Shown: piece by piece, positions 37,392 to 46,438 of the stretch
Position numbering within the stretch: the stretch's first letter is position 1
Layout: each line of letters begins with the position of its first letter
Assembly: GCA_964235485.1 (NCBI GenBank)
Contig: CAXSAZ010000017.1
Span: 1 to 64,000, forward strand
Origin: CAHJXG01 sp964235485
GTDB taxonomy: Bacteria; Pseudomonadota; Alphaproteobacteria; Acetobacterales; Acetobacteraceae
Length of the DNA: 64,000 bases
Direction of reading: 5' to 3'
Made by a program: the position numbers and the translations under genes
The notes under the pieces: generated by a model
Database searches by the model: none
Told to the model about the DNA's origin: nothing
The model's input: only the letters and a program-made list of their open reading frames with translations

Positions 37392-39721
37392 CAGGCCGGC
37401 ACCGGCGGTGGGATGACCGCCGCCGACTGCATGTCATGGTGCCGGGGCAGGTAAAGCCGCACGGTGGTGCCGTGGCCGGGTTCGCTGTCGATCTGCACCA
37501 CGCCGCCTGTCAGCCGCACGAAGGACAGCAATTGCGAAAGCCCCAGGCCCGTGCCCCGGCCGACGGGCTTGGTGGTGAAGAACGGCTCGAAGGCGCGTGC
37601 CCGCGTTTCCTCGTCCATGCCGGTTCCGGTGTCGGCGACCGCGATCTCCGTGTGGTCGCCGGGGCGGGCGCCCTCATGGCCCACGACGTCCGCCTCGTCC
37701 AAGCGCACCTGCCGGGTGCTGATGGCGAGCCGCCCGCCGCCGGGCATCGCGTCGCCCGCGTTGATTGCAAGGTTGAGCAGGGCGTTCTCAAGCTGGTGGG
37801 GGTCGCAGAACACCGTCCAGGCGCCGCCGCCGGCCTGTAGCTCGACCTCGACCGGAAGCCGCACTGCCCGGCGGATCAGGTCCTCCATGCCGAGGATCAG
37901 CGCGTCCGGGTTGACGGGCGCCGGCTGCGACGCTTGCCGCCGGGTGAACGCGAGCAGGCGGCCGGTCAGCGCCGCCGCGCGCTCAACCGACTTGAGCGCG
38001 CTCTCGATGTATGGCTGCGCCTCCGGCACGCGCCCCTGCTCCGCCCGGCGCTGCACCAGCTCAATGCTGCTGGCGATGCCTTGGAGCATGTTGTTGAAAT
38101 CATGGGCGATGCCGCCGGTGAGTTGGCCTACCGCTTCCATCTTCTGCGCTTGGCGCAGCGCCTCTTCTGCCTGCGACCGCTCGAGCGCCTCGGCGTGCAG
38201 GGCGTCCACGGCCTGCATCAGCGCCGCCGTGCGCTGGGCGACCAGGCGTTCCAGGTCGGCGCCGCTGCGGGCCAGGGCTTCGCGGGCCTCCACCAAGTCT
38301 TGGATGTCGGTGCAGGTGCCGAACCAGCGCTGCACGGCGCCGGTGTCCGGGTCGCGCAGCGGCGAGGCGCGGCTCAGGCACCATCGCCAGGTGCCGTCCG
38401 CCCGCTTGAGGCGGTACTCCGCCTGGTAAGCCTCGCCGGTCGCCAAGCTGCGCCGCCACGCGGCCACCGCGCGGGACAGGTCGCCCGACCGGAACAGCGC
38501 GCGCCATGCCTTGGGGTTGCCGTCACCCGGCTCCATGCCGGTGTACTCGTGCCAGCGGCGGTTGTAGTAGTCGTGCCGGCCATCCGGCCGCGCGGACCAG
38601 ACCATCTGCGGCATGGCGTCGGTGATGGTCCGGAACCGGGCCTCGTTCTCCTGAAGGACGGCGGCATTGCTGGCGCGCTCCCGCTCCCGTGATGCCAAGG
38701 TCTTGGCGGCCCAGGCAAGCGCGGCGCCGATCTGGCTCGCTTCCTGCAGGCCCGGCGGTATAGGCCGCGGCAGCCTGCCCAGGGCCAGCGCATCGGCCGT
38801 GCCCACCAACGCATGGAGGGGAGCCGCGACGCGGCGGGCATACCATTCGGCGGAAAGCAGGCCGAGCAGCAGCACAAGGGCGCCCGAAGCAGCCGCGCCG
38901 GCAATCGAGCGCCGCAAGGCCGCGTCGTCCAGGTCCAAGCGTATGGCCGCGAGCGTTGACCAGCCGGTGCCGGGCACCGGGGCGTGCGCCGCCAGGAGCG
39001 GGAAGCCGTCCTGGGACGTGCCTTCGAAAACGTCCTCGCCGCGGCGCACGGCCGCGAGCGAAGCGGGCCCGATGCGCCGTCCGGCCACATTTCCCACGTT
39101 GCTGCTGTGCGCCACGATCAGCCCGTTGCCGTCCACGACGATGACCCGCCCGTCCTCGGGGCCTCGGCGGTTGTCGAGGATGGGGGTGAACGTTGACGGC
39201 GGAAACGCCATGGCGAGGCCGTAGGCCACCTGCCCGTCCAGCTCAACCGGCACCTCCACCGCGACCAAGCCGTGGCGGGGCGGCGGCCTGGCCTGGAAGT
39301 CCGACACGCGGGGCCGGCCGGTGGCGAACACCTCCGACATGCCGCTCCCGCCCGGTTCCGACAGCGCCGCGCCGGGCGGCGCGCGGGAGTCGGCCCGCAC
39401 CTGGCCTGCCGTGTCGGTGAGCATGATGCGCGCGTCGCTTGGCTTCGGGATGAGCAGCGACTGCTGGCGGAACGCCTCAAAATCGCCGGTCGCCAAGGAC
39501 GGCGAGGTGGCCAGGATGCGCAACGCAGCCTGCGAGGCCGCTAGTTCCCGGGCCATGTCCGCGGCCAGCGTTTGGGCACGGAATGTCAGCTCGCGCTCCG
39601 TGGCGCTTCGGTCGGTGTGCCACGTGTAGGACGCGCCGATGGCCGCCACGGTCACGGCCGGAGCAACGGTCCATAAGGACAAAGCGACCAAGCTGAAGCG
39701 AATGGACCGGTCACGCGGCAT
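37388..39721 (-). CDS. Membrane sensor histidine kinase (Cache-like sensor, PAS, HisKA, HATPase)
   Basis: This 777-aa kinase has an N-terminal membrane helix (about 10-30), a periplasmic double-Cache-like sensor of about 240 residues, a second helix (GALVLLLGLLSAEWYARRV) with a HAMP-like linker, a PAS domain (FRTITDAMPQMVWSARPDGR through ADGTWRWCLSRASP), and the kinase core. The phospho-acceptor His is in GGIAHDFNNMLQG (His 540). The ATPase has LNLAINAGDAMP (N box), ADTGTGMD and GTGLGLSQLLSFV (G boxes). No response regulator lies beside it; it is divergent from tspO and overlaps glgX tail to tail. The signal is unknown. Confidence 0.9.
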
Positions 39722-39990
39722 CAGGCGGCAACCTGTCCCGGCCCATCCCGCTGCGTGTCGGCATCGTTGATCATCGAGGATCTTACCGTTCTACGTTTCC
39801 CAATCACGACACAGTGCGCTTAAAATGTCGTCAAGTCCAAATGAAGTTGTTGCTGCAACCGATTTAAGTCGGTTTAATTAAATAAAATGATAAAGTCTCA
39901 AAAACCGACTGTTCCCAGCGTATCCTGGACCTGTGGAACGACCCGCGGCCTCGTTGGTTACATCCCGCATCGGTTCAGGAAAGGAAGCGC
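39722..39990. promoter_or_regulatory. AT-rich divergent regulatory region with repeated ACCGA half-sites
   Basis: Between the kinase and tspO genes the sequence becomes AT-rich (39780-39915). Three related half-sites are present: ACCGATTT (39858-39865), AAGTCGGTTT (39866-39875) and AAAACCGACT (39901-39910). The second and third form a 9-bp perfect inverted repeat with 26 bases between; the first and second form a 16-bp near-palindrome. They are likely regulator sites for tspO, the kinase, or both. Confidence 0.5.
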
Positions 39991-40467
39991 GTGGTGAACA
40001 AGCAATCAGCGGCGGCAGTGGCGATCGGCAGTGTCTTGGCCGCGGCGGCGATCGGCGCCCGCAACGGCCCGCAGCGCCCGCGGGCGGCGCTTTGGTATGC
40101 CCGGCTGGACAAGCCTTCCTTCACGCCGCCCGGCCCGTTGATCGGCGCGGCCTGGGGCGCGCTGGAATTGCTGCTGGCCGGGGCGGGCTACCGGTTGCTG
40201 CGCGCGCCGCGCACGGAAGCGCGTTCCGCCGCGGTCGGGTCATGGGCGCTGACCCTGGTGGGCCTGGCCGGGTATCCGTGGCTGTTCTTCCGCCGGAGGC
40301 AGTTGGGGGAAAGCGCCGTCGCCTCAGCCTCCATGCTCGCCGCGGCGCTGGGCACCGCGGCGGCGGCCCGCGAGGTGGACCGTCCGGCCTCGGCCATGAC
40401 GGTGCCGCTCCTCCTGTGGCTCGGCTTCGCCACCGTGCTCAGCGAGGAGCTGTGGCGTCGGAATTAG
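39991..40467 (+). CDS. tspO: TspO/MBR family tryptophan-rich sensory protein
   Basis: The 158-aa protein has five predicted membrane helices and the family text LDKPSFTPPGPLIGAAW near residue 30, plus the C-terminal LLLWLGFATVLSEELWRRN. TspO proteins bind tetrapyrroles or cholesterol-like ligands in the membrane and in alphaproteobacteria affect tetrapyrrole and stress regulation. AAGGAAG precedes the GTG at 39991; a second GTG follows immediately. The position after a regulatory region with repeated half-sites suggests controlled expression. hemB lies 3.4 kb downstream but is not co-transcribed. Confidence 0.8.
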   Translation: MVNKQSAAAVAIGSVLAAAAIGARNGPQRPRAALWYARLDKPSFTPPGPLIGAAWGALELLLAGAGYRLLRAPRTEARSAAVGSWALTLVGLAGYPWLFFRRRQLGESAVASASMLAAALGTAAAAREVDRPASAMTVPLLLWLGFATVLSEELWRRN

Positions 40468-40489
40468 CTCCAACCCGGCGCGTCGCCCG

Positions 40490-41695
40490 TCAGCCGGTCA
40501 CGGGCTTGGCGGCCTCGGTTCCCGTCAGCGCGCCGTCGTAGGCCGGGTGCTGGCTTTCCCACTGCGCCGCGAGGTCCATCGCGCCGTCCTGCGCAGGCCC
40601 GTCCGTCCACGTCGCCGAGGGGAGGATGGCATCGGCGTAGCTCGCCAGGATGTCGCCCGCCATGTCCGGTTCGGCCGGCGCCGCCAAGTCGCTCGCCGGG
40701 TCCGGAGCATTCGCAGAGGCGTCGGCCATGAAGGGGGGCGCCGCCGATCCCGCGGCCACCGTGTCAGGCGTGATCGCCGGGGCAGGGGCGGCGCTTGCGG
40801 CCGGCTCGGACGCGAGGATGGTGTTGCCGCCGACCGACGCCGGCCCGGACGCCACGGCGTCCCAGCCGTAAAGCCGGTTGCCGCTGATGCTCGCCGTGGC
40901 GTCCGTCCTGTTCACCACCGCCGTGGTGTTGTGGGCGGTGTAGCTCGTCGTGATCGTGTTGTTCTTTACCGTCAGGCTGCTGTTGGCGTAAACGCCGCCC
41001 TCCTCGCCAAAGGTGATGGCGATGGGGTTCTCCGCGCGGGCGCCCTTCTCGATGAAGTTGTTCTCGATGGTGCCGACGCCGCCGTTGGTCAGGTCGATCT
41101 CGTAGCTCGCCGTGCCGGACGCGCCGTCCGTGATGGTGTTGCCGGTGACCGTGGTGCTGGCGGCGCGGCTCTTGATGCCGTGGCCGACCTGCGCGCCGGT
41201 GATCGTGCTGTCCTTCACCACCAGGCTGCCGACCGCGCCCACGTAGATGTTGTGGGTTTGGCCGTCGCCGATCCCGTTGTTGGCGAAGGTGGAGTTGGCG
41301 ATCGTGATCGACCCGTTCGGGTCGGGGTTGGCCAGGATGCCGTTCTGGTTGTCGTGGATGTTGACGCGGCTCAGGGTCAGCGTGCCGCCCTCGTAGCGGA
41401 TGCCGGCGCCGTTCTTGTCCGGCACGGTGGCGCCGGAGATGTCAAACCCGCTGATCGCCACGTCCACCCCGGCGCCGCCCGCGTCGATGAGGCCCTTCCC
41501 GTTCGCCGGCTGCGCCGTGCCGACCAGCTTCACCGTGCCGCCCACGGCTTCCAGCGTGAGGCTGTGCGAGATGTTGAGCACGTCGTTCGTGTAAGTGCCG
41601 GCATCCACCTTGATGGTATCGCCGCTGCGTGACGCCGCCACCGCAGAAGAAATCGTCGAATACTGTTCGCCGTTCCCAACAGTCAAAGTCGTCAT
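40490..41695 (-). CDS. Right-handed parallel beta-helix repeat protein without classical signal peptide
   Basis: The 401-aa protein opens with TVGNGEQYSTISSAVAASRS and GDTIKVDAGTYTND, the standard lead-in of periodic beta-helix proteins. Asn/Thr-rich coils follow (HDNQNGILANPDPNGS, STTVTGNTITDGASG, SLTVKNNTITTSY). The last 120 residues are Ala/Pro/Asp-rich and low-complexity, ending in a short Trp-containing tail. There is no signal peptide, which fits cytoplasmic location or type I export. I prefer the ATG at 41695 (GGGAG 9 bases upstream) over the one 6 bases earlier. Catalytic residues are not recognised. Confidence 0.7.
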   Translation of the reverse strand: MTTLTVGNGEQYSTISSAVAASRSGDTIKVDAGTYTNDVLNISHSLTLEAVGGTVKLVGTAQPANGKGLIDAGGAGVDVAISGFDISGATVPDKNGAGIRYEGGTLTLSRVNIHDNQNGILANPDPNGSITIANSTFANNGIGDGQTHNIYVGAVGSLVVKDSTITGAQVGHGIKSRAASTTVTGNTITDGASGTASYEIDLTNGGVGTIENNFIEKGARAENPIAITFGEEGGVYANSSLTVKNNTITTSYTAHNTTAVVNRTDATASISGNRLYGWDAVASGPASVGGNTILASEPAASAAPAPAITPDTVAAGSAAPPFMADASANAPDPASDLAAPAEPDMAGDILASYADAILPSATWTDGPAQDGAMDLAAQWESQHPAYDGALTGTEAAKPVTG

Positions 41696-42066
41696 GAGCA
41701 TTCTCTCCCAACGGATGCAGGAGACGAGAATGCCCCGCGGCCTGCGCGGGCCGTCTAAAATTATGAACGGCGGCCTGGCAACCCAGGATCGGCGCGGGCC
41801 GAGGCTTCGTGGCGCATTCGACGCGGATGGGAGCGCCGTACTTTGGATGTTGAGATGGCGGTCCTATTCAGGCGCCTTCATCTTGCTTGCGCATCTTTAC
41901 GGAACGGCAGGGCGCTCCCCGCTTCGGAGGGCTGTCCAGGCGTCTGGATCGTGGGCGGCCATGATGAAGTGATGGGGTCGCGGGGCTGAAACGTGGTCCG
42001 GCCCGCCCCTTATGTCGGGACGCCGCACGGGCCAGCGCCCGCGCCGACCTTTCCGATGGGATGCTC
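41696..42066. other. 370-bp divergent intergenic region, beta-helix protein/ene-reductase
   Basis: No gene is supported. The middle (41755-41900) is less GC-rich. GATGGG lies 6 bases before the ene-reductase start. No clear promoter or palindrome was found. Confidence 0.35.
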
Positions 42067-43182
42067 ATGCCGCAGACTTCAGACAGCCCGTTGTTCCAGC
42101 CGTTCATGCTGGGCGACCTTCCCCTCAAGAACCGCGTCGTCATGGCGCCGCTGACCCGCAGCCGGTCCAGCGACGCCGGCGTGCCGCCGGACTTCGCGGC
42201 GGACTACTACGCGCAGCGCGCCACCGCCGGGCTGATCGTGTCGGAAGCGACCAACGTCTCGGCGCAGGCGCGCGGCTACGCGCTGACGCCCGGCATCTGG
42301 ACGACGGAGCAGGTCGCGGCCTGGCAGCGCGTCACCCGCGCCGTGCGCGCGCAGGACGGGCGCATGGTGATGCAGCTTTGGCACACCGGGCGCATCTCCC
42401 ACCCGAGCCTGCATGGCGGCGCGCTGCCGGTGGCGCCGTCCGCCATCAAGCCGTCCGGCCAGGCCTTCACCAACGCCGGGCTGCAGGACCACGTGGCGCC
42501 GCGCGCCTTGGAAACCGACGAAATCCCCGCCATCGTCGCCGATTACCGCCACGCCGCCCAATGCGCCAAGGACGCGGGGTTCGACGGCGTGGAGATCCAC
42601 TCCGCCAACAACTACCTGTTGGAGCAGTTCATCCGGGACAGCACGAACAAGCGCACCGACCGCTACGGCGGCCCGCTGGAGAACCGACTGCGCTTCCCGC
42701 TGGAGGTGGTGGCCGCGGTGACGGAGGTTTGGGGCGGCGGCGCCCGGGTCGGCATCCGCGTTTCGCCGGGCACCACGGTGCCGGGCGACACCCCGCTCGA
42801 CAGCGACCCCATGGGGACCTACGGCGCCTATATCGACGCGCTGTCCCGGTTCGGCCTGATGTATGTCCACGACATCGAGGGCGTGACGCAGATGAGCCGC
42901 GACGCCAACGGGATCGACTACCCGGCGCTGCGGCGGCGGTTCGGCGGCGCTTACATGGCCAACAACAATTACGGGCGCGAGTTGGCGGACAAGACCCTGG
43001 CCGAGGGCAACGCCGACCTGATCAGCTTCGGCCGCCCGTTCATCGCCAACCCTGATTTGGTGGAGCGCCTGCGCACCGGGGCGCCGCTTGCCGACGCGCC
43101 GAAGCAGTACTGGTATGGCGGGGATGCCACGGGCTACTCGGATTGGCCGGGGATGCAGGGGCAGATCAAGCTGGCGGCCTGA
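42067..43182 (+). CDS. Alkene reductase of the old yellow enzyme family
   Basis: This 371-aa FMN-dependent oxidoreductase reduces activated C=C bonds (NemA/OYE type). MAPLTRSRSSDAG binds flavin, QLWHTGRISHPS gives the residues near the substrate, EIHSANNYLLEQFIRDSTNKR holds the conserved catalytic loop, and RVGIRVSPG and FGRPFIANPDLVERL complete the phosphate site. The length is standard. Two in-frame ATG codons lie 6 bases apart (42061, 42067); the second is better spaced from GATGGG. No regulator adjoins it. Confidence 0.92.
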   Translation: MPQTSDSPLFQPFMLGDLPLKNRVVMAPLTRSRSSDAGVPPDFAADYYAQRATAGLIVSEATNVSAQARGYALTPGIWTTEQVAAWQRVTRAVRAQDGRMVMQLWHTGRISHPSLHGGALPVAPSAIKPSGQAFTNAGLQDHVAPRALETDEIPAIVADYRHAAQCAKDAGFDGVEIHSANNYLLEQFIRDSTNKRTDRYGGPLENRLRFPLEVVAAVTEVWGGGARVGIRVSPGTTVPGDTPLDSDPMGTYGAYIDALSRFGLMYVHDIEGVTQMSRDANGIDYPALRRRFGGAYMANNNYGRELADKTLAEGNADLISFGRPFIANPDLVERLRTGAPLADAPKQYWYGGDATGYSDWPGMQGQIKLAA

Positions 43183-43482
43183 TCCCGGGCCGGGGCGCTG
43201 GGGCGTGGACGGGGCTGCGAACGAAGCGGCCCGGCCTGCGTTTGCGCGCTGCGCCTGGTAGGCCCTCTTGGAGCAGATGCCGCGGCCTGATCGCTACAAA
43301 ACGCTGGAGCTTGCCTGCGACGCCGCGGCGACGCGGCGGAGGGCGGGCGCAACCGCGCCGGGCTGGAGGACGCAGCGTGGCGATGACCGTGCCCAAGCGG
43401 GCCGATACCGGCATGTGCTTGCGGCTGCGCCGCTGTAGACCCCGGCCAACCCCAGCAACCTGCACTATGTGATGGAAGACGC
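43183..43482 (+). other. Gene-poor stretch with possible decayed coding sequence
   Basis: No intact gene is seen. A short frame near 43265-43320 reads LLEQMPRPDRYKTLELACDA, which looks protein-like, but frames break repeatedly afterwards. It joins directly onto the frameshifted remnant at 43483-43746, so the 560 bases may represent one decayed locus. Confidence 0.35.
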
Positions 43483-43746
43483 ATGATTGCCGTCCAAGAG
43501 GCGGAGATTACCCGCTGGGTGGAGTTGACCTGGCCGCGCCCGGACGGCGCGCTCGGCGGTTGGCTGCATCGCCGAGTTGCGGTCGCTGCACCTGGACGAC
43601 GACGCGATGCCCGTGGTGCTGTCGCTCATGGACCAGCTTTACGCGGCCTGGCGGCGGATGCGGCTGCTGCAGCAGGCGGTGGATGAGGCGGCGCCGGTAC
43701 GGTGCGGGCGCGGTTGCGGGTGTTGCTGGAGGGGGTGGGGGAGTGA
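43483..43746 (+). pseudogene. Frameshifted remnant of a small helical protein gene
   Basis: Three frames in succession give one plausible protein of about 85 residues: MIAVQEAEITRWVELTWPRP in frame one from 43483, then IAELRSLHLDDDAMPVVLSL and LMDQLYAAWRRMRLLQQAVD in a second frame from about 43570, then TVRARLRVLLEGVGE ending at TGA 43744-43746 in a third frame from about 43700. Each switch needs a single-base change. Sequencing error is possible, but nearby genes are clean. The family is unknown. Confidence 0.45.
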
Positions 43747-43914
43747 AGGGGTATGTCTTGTTTGCTGAGCCAAGCCTGGGCGTTGGATTTTGGGCGCTGA
43801 TGGTTTGGCGAAGTGGTGCAGCTTGCTGATGCCGGTCCGTGATGGCATTCGCGGAAACCCATCGAAGCAACGGGAAGCACGCGTCGCCGTGGGACTATAA
43901 CGCAGGAGCCGAGC

Positions 43915-44904
43915 ATGACCGTCGGATCGTTCCCCAAGACGCGCCTCCGCCGCAACCGGGCGGACGGATGGACCCGCCGCTTGGTGGCCGAGACGAAGCT
44001 ATCGGTGGACGACCTGATCTGGCCGGTGTTCGTGCGCCCTGGCGTTGGAGAGACGGAGCAGGTTGCTTCCATGCCCGGGGCGGAGCGAGTCACGCTCGAC
44101 CGGCTGGCCGCGCACGTTGAGCAGGCGGCGGAGTTGGGCATCCCAGTGGTAGCGCTGTTCCCGGCGACGCCGGCCGAGCTGAAGGACACGGACGGGACCG
44201 AGGCGACCAACCCGGATAACCTGATCTGCCAGGCGGCGCGTTTGCTCAAGCGGGAGTTTCCCGAGGTGGGATTGCTTGGGGATGTGGCGCTCGACCTTTA
44301 CACGACACACGGCCACGATGGCGTGCTGCGCGACGGGCGTGTCGCCAACGACGAGAGCGTGGCCATCCTCGCGCGCCAGGCGGTGGTGCAGGCGGAGGCG
44401 GGGATCGACGTCGTGGGGCCGTCCGACATGATGGACGGACGGGTTAGCGCGATCCGCACGGCGCTGGACGGGGCAGGATTGGAGGGCGCGCGGATCATGA
44501 GTTACGCCGCCAAGTATGCCAGCGCGTTCTATGGCCCGTACCGGGACGCAGTACGGTCAGCACGGCTGAACGGCGACAAGAAAACTTACCAGATGGACCC
44601 GGCCAACAGCGAGGAGGCGTTGCGCGAGGTCGAGCAGGACCTGCTGGAAGGCGCAGACATGGTGATGGTCAAGCCCGGGATGCCATATCTGGACATCGTA
44701 CGGCGCGTGCGCGATCGGTTCGGCGTGCCGACCTTCGCCTACCAGGTGTCCGGCGAGTACGCGATGATCATGGCCGCTGTGCAGAACGGCTGGCTGGACC
44801 ACGACCGGGCGATGATGGAAAGCCTGCTCGGTTTCAAGCGCGCGGGTGCATCGGGGGTGCTGACCTACTTCGCCGTGAAGGCAGCGCGGCTGCTGCGGGC
44901 CTGA
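43915..44904 (+). CDS. hemB: Porphobilinogen synthase (delta-aminolevulinic acid dehydratase)
   Basis: The 329-aa enzyme condenses two 5-aminolevulinate molecules to porphobilinogen in heme, chlorin and cobalamin synthesis. It has DLIWPVFVRPGVGE and SMPGAERVTLD, the active-site region GPSDMMDGRVSAIRTALD, the first Lys in SYAAKYASAFYGPYRDA, the Schiff-base Lys in VMVKPGMPYLDIVRR and the closing VSGEYAMIMAA. AGGAG lies 6 bases before the ATG. The Cys-rich zinc loop of the zinc-dependent type is absent, as expected of the magnesium-type bacterial enzymes. The GNAT gene follows without a gap. Confidence 0.96.
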   Translation: MTVGSFPKTRLRRNRADGWTRRLVAETKLSVDDLIWPVFVRPGVGETEQVASMPGAERVTLDRLAAHVEQAAELGIPVVALFPATPAELKDTDGTEATNPDNLICQAARLLKREFPEVGLLGDVALDLYTTHGHDGVLRDGRVANDESVAILARQAVVQAEAGIDVVGPSDMMDGRVSAIRTALDGAGLEGARIMSYAAKYASAFYGPYRDAVRSARLNGDKKTYQMDPANSEEALREVEQDLLEGADMVMVKPGMPYLDIVRRVRDRFGVPTFAYQVSGEYAMIMAAVQNGWLDHDRAMMESLLGFKRAGASGVLTYFAVKAARLLRA

Positions 44905-45405
44905 ATGTCGAACGCAAGCACCAGGGCTGTCAGGGCCGCCCGCTTTTCGGACGCGGCTGCTGTTCAGGAGATCAGCGCGGAAGCCTACATCCCGATCTAC
45001 CAAGCGGTCATCGGAGCGGTTCCGAAGCCGGCCCAAGAGGATTACGCGGGCAGGATTGAGCGGGGCGAGGTCTGGATGCTTGAGGCAGACGACGGCATGG
45101 CCGGCGTGCTCGTTCTAGAGCCGAAGGCCGGCCACCTCATGGTTTACAGCATCGCTGTCCGTCCCCGATATCAGGGCCGGGGCTATGGAAAGCTGCTTCT
45201 GGCCTTTGCCGAGCAGCGTGCAGCGGCTACCGGATCATCCGAGGTACGCCTTTACACAAACGTGCGCATGAAGCGAAATTTGGCCTTTTATCGAAGCTGC
45301 GGGTACGCCGAGATTGGCACGCGCCCGCACCCGAGCCGGCCGGGGGAAGTCGTTGTTGATATAATGAAAGTGGTATCCGGCACACTTGCTGGTCCGAACC
45401 AGTGA
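44905..45405 (+). CDS. GNAT family N-acetyltransferase
   Basis: This 166-aa acetyltransferase has the acetyl-CoA-binding motif A as VYSIAVRPRYQGRGYGKLLL (RGYGK pyrophosphate loop) and motif B as NLAFYRSCGYAEIG. Its ATG follows the hemB TGA directly, so the two are probably co-transcribed. GC content is visibly lower than in neighbouring genes, which hints at later acquisition. The substrate (an amine, amino acid or protein N-terminus) cannot be deduced. Confidence 0.85.
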   Translation: MSNASTRAVRAARFSDAAAVQEISAEAYIPIYQAVIGAVPKPAQEDYAGRIERGEVWMLEADDGMAGVLVLEPKAGHLMVYSIAVRPRYQGRGYGKLLLAFAEQRAAATGSSEVRLYTNVRMKRNLAFYRSCGYAEIGTRPHPSRPGEVVVDIMKVVSGTLAGPNQ

Positions 45406-45706
45406 TGTTGAGAGTTCCTGGTCAGGTTTAAGCGCGGTGATAGAGAAAAGACAGGTCTGCCCTACCTGCCAAACCAACCGCGACCGGCCACGCCCGCCCT
45501 GTCCATAAACTTCGACCCACTCACGGAAGTGCGGACACGCTAATTATTGGGTAAAAAAACGAACCGTGCTGCCATTCACGTGCGGGCTTACGTCATCCGA
45601 CGCCCCGTCCCCACACCCAACAAAACGCCCCACATGCGCAGGCCGCGCAGTCTGCTAAGCTCGGATCCAAACCGCGCCAGCACGGCCCGGCACAGGAGCA
45701 ATCCCC
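45406..45706. other. 300-bp intergenic region after the GNAT gene
   Basis: Composition is lower in GC than the surroundings and no gene is supported. AGGAG at 45694-45698 is the ribosome binding site of the next gene. I see no clear terminator; a run of seven A occurs near 45552-45558 without a convincing stem. Confidence 0.4.
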
Positions 45707-45964
45707 ATGAAAGTCACCGTCGAGATCGACTGCACCCCGGACGAGGCCCGCCAGTTCCTAGGCCTGCCTGACGTAAAACCCATGCAGGCCGCCCTCATGG
45801 CGCAGATGGAGGCGCAGATGTCCGAAGCCGTGCACCGCTTCTCGCCGGATGCCATGCTGCGGTCGTGGATGTCGCTCGTGCCGCAAACGCCGGATCAGTT
45901 GAAGGACATCGTCGGCAAGTTCTTCCGTCCGCCCGCGGGCGGGATGCCGAAAACCGAGGGCTGA
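45707..45964 (+). CDS. DUF6489 family small protein
   Basis: This 85-aa protein starts KVTVEIDCTPDEARQFLGLP, the conserved opening of a small alphaproteobacterial family (DUF6489), followed by DVKPMQAALMAQMEAQM and a helical tail with PQTPDQLKDIVGKFF. AGGAG lies 8 bases before the ATG. Its role is unknown; the family co-occurs with polyhydroxyalkanoate-related or regulatory genes in some genomes, but nothing here shows that. Confidence 0.75.
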   Translation: MKVTVEIDCTPDEARQFLGLPDVKPMQAALMAQMEAQMSEAVHRFSPDAMLRSWMSLVPQTPDQLKDIVGKFFRPPAGGMPKTEG

Positions 45965-46438
45965 CAACCCGGGCGCATCGCGGCCCCATGCCCGGCACCA
46001 AAGGCAGCGCCGCCGCTACCATGCGCAGCGCAGGGCGCGCGGACTGATGGTGACGACGCAGCGGGCCAGGGTGTTGGAGGTGAGGTTGCGGACATGGGCG
46101 ACATACCCGGCCTGCGCCGCGTCCAGCACCGTGAAACCGTATCCGGCCCGGTTGGCGGTGGCGCGGACCGTGACGGTGGGCGTCCCCGCGACGCCGGGCA
46201 GGGCGCAGGCGGCGCCGATGGCGTCCCGCGGGCCTGGCCCATGCTCCGCCGGCATGTCGCAGTGACGGACCCGCACTGGCCGCGCGGCCCAGCGGCGTCC
46301 AGTTTGGTCCCATGTCCACCCGTTCTGGCGAGGTCATCATGGACCATGCCCGCCCCGCGCCGGCTCCGGACGACGCGCTGTTCCGCGCGGCCGAGCCGGC
46401 ATGCTGCACCCGCCCGAACCCTTGCAGGAGCGCGACAC
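45965..46438. other. 470-bp region with no confident gene
   Basis: Only a doubtful minus-strand frame (46016-46276, listed separately) and a 44-codon plus-strand frame starting at 46312 are present. The last 15 bases hold the ribosome binding site AGGAG of the membrane protein gene at 46439. Confidence 0.4.
46016..46276 (-). CDS. Doubtful small hypothetical protein
   Basis: This is an 86-codon frame beginning at GTG, with an alternative ATG 21 bases in. Its middle (GTPTVTVRATANRAGYGFTV, LDAAQAGYVAHVRNLTSN) reads like a beta-rich protein. There is no ribosome binding site, signal or known family. It fills an otherwise empty gap and could be a remnant. Confidence 0.3.
   Translation of the reverse strand: MRVRHCDMPAEHGPGPRDAIGAACALPGVAGTPTVTVRATANRAGYGFTVLDAAQAGYVAHVRNLTSNTLARCVVTISPRALRCAW

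Noticed and set aside
45406..45706. Possible tRNA or small RNA in the low-GC gap
   Set aside because: No cloverleaf arms or T-loop sequence could be found.
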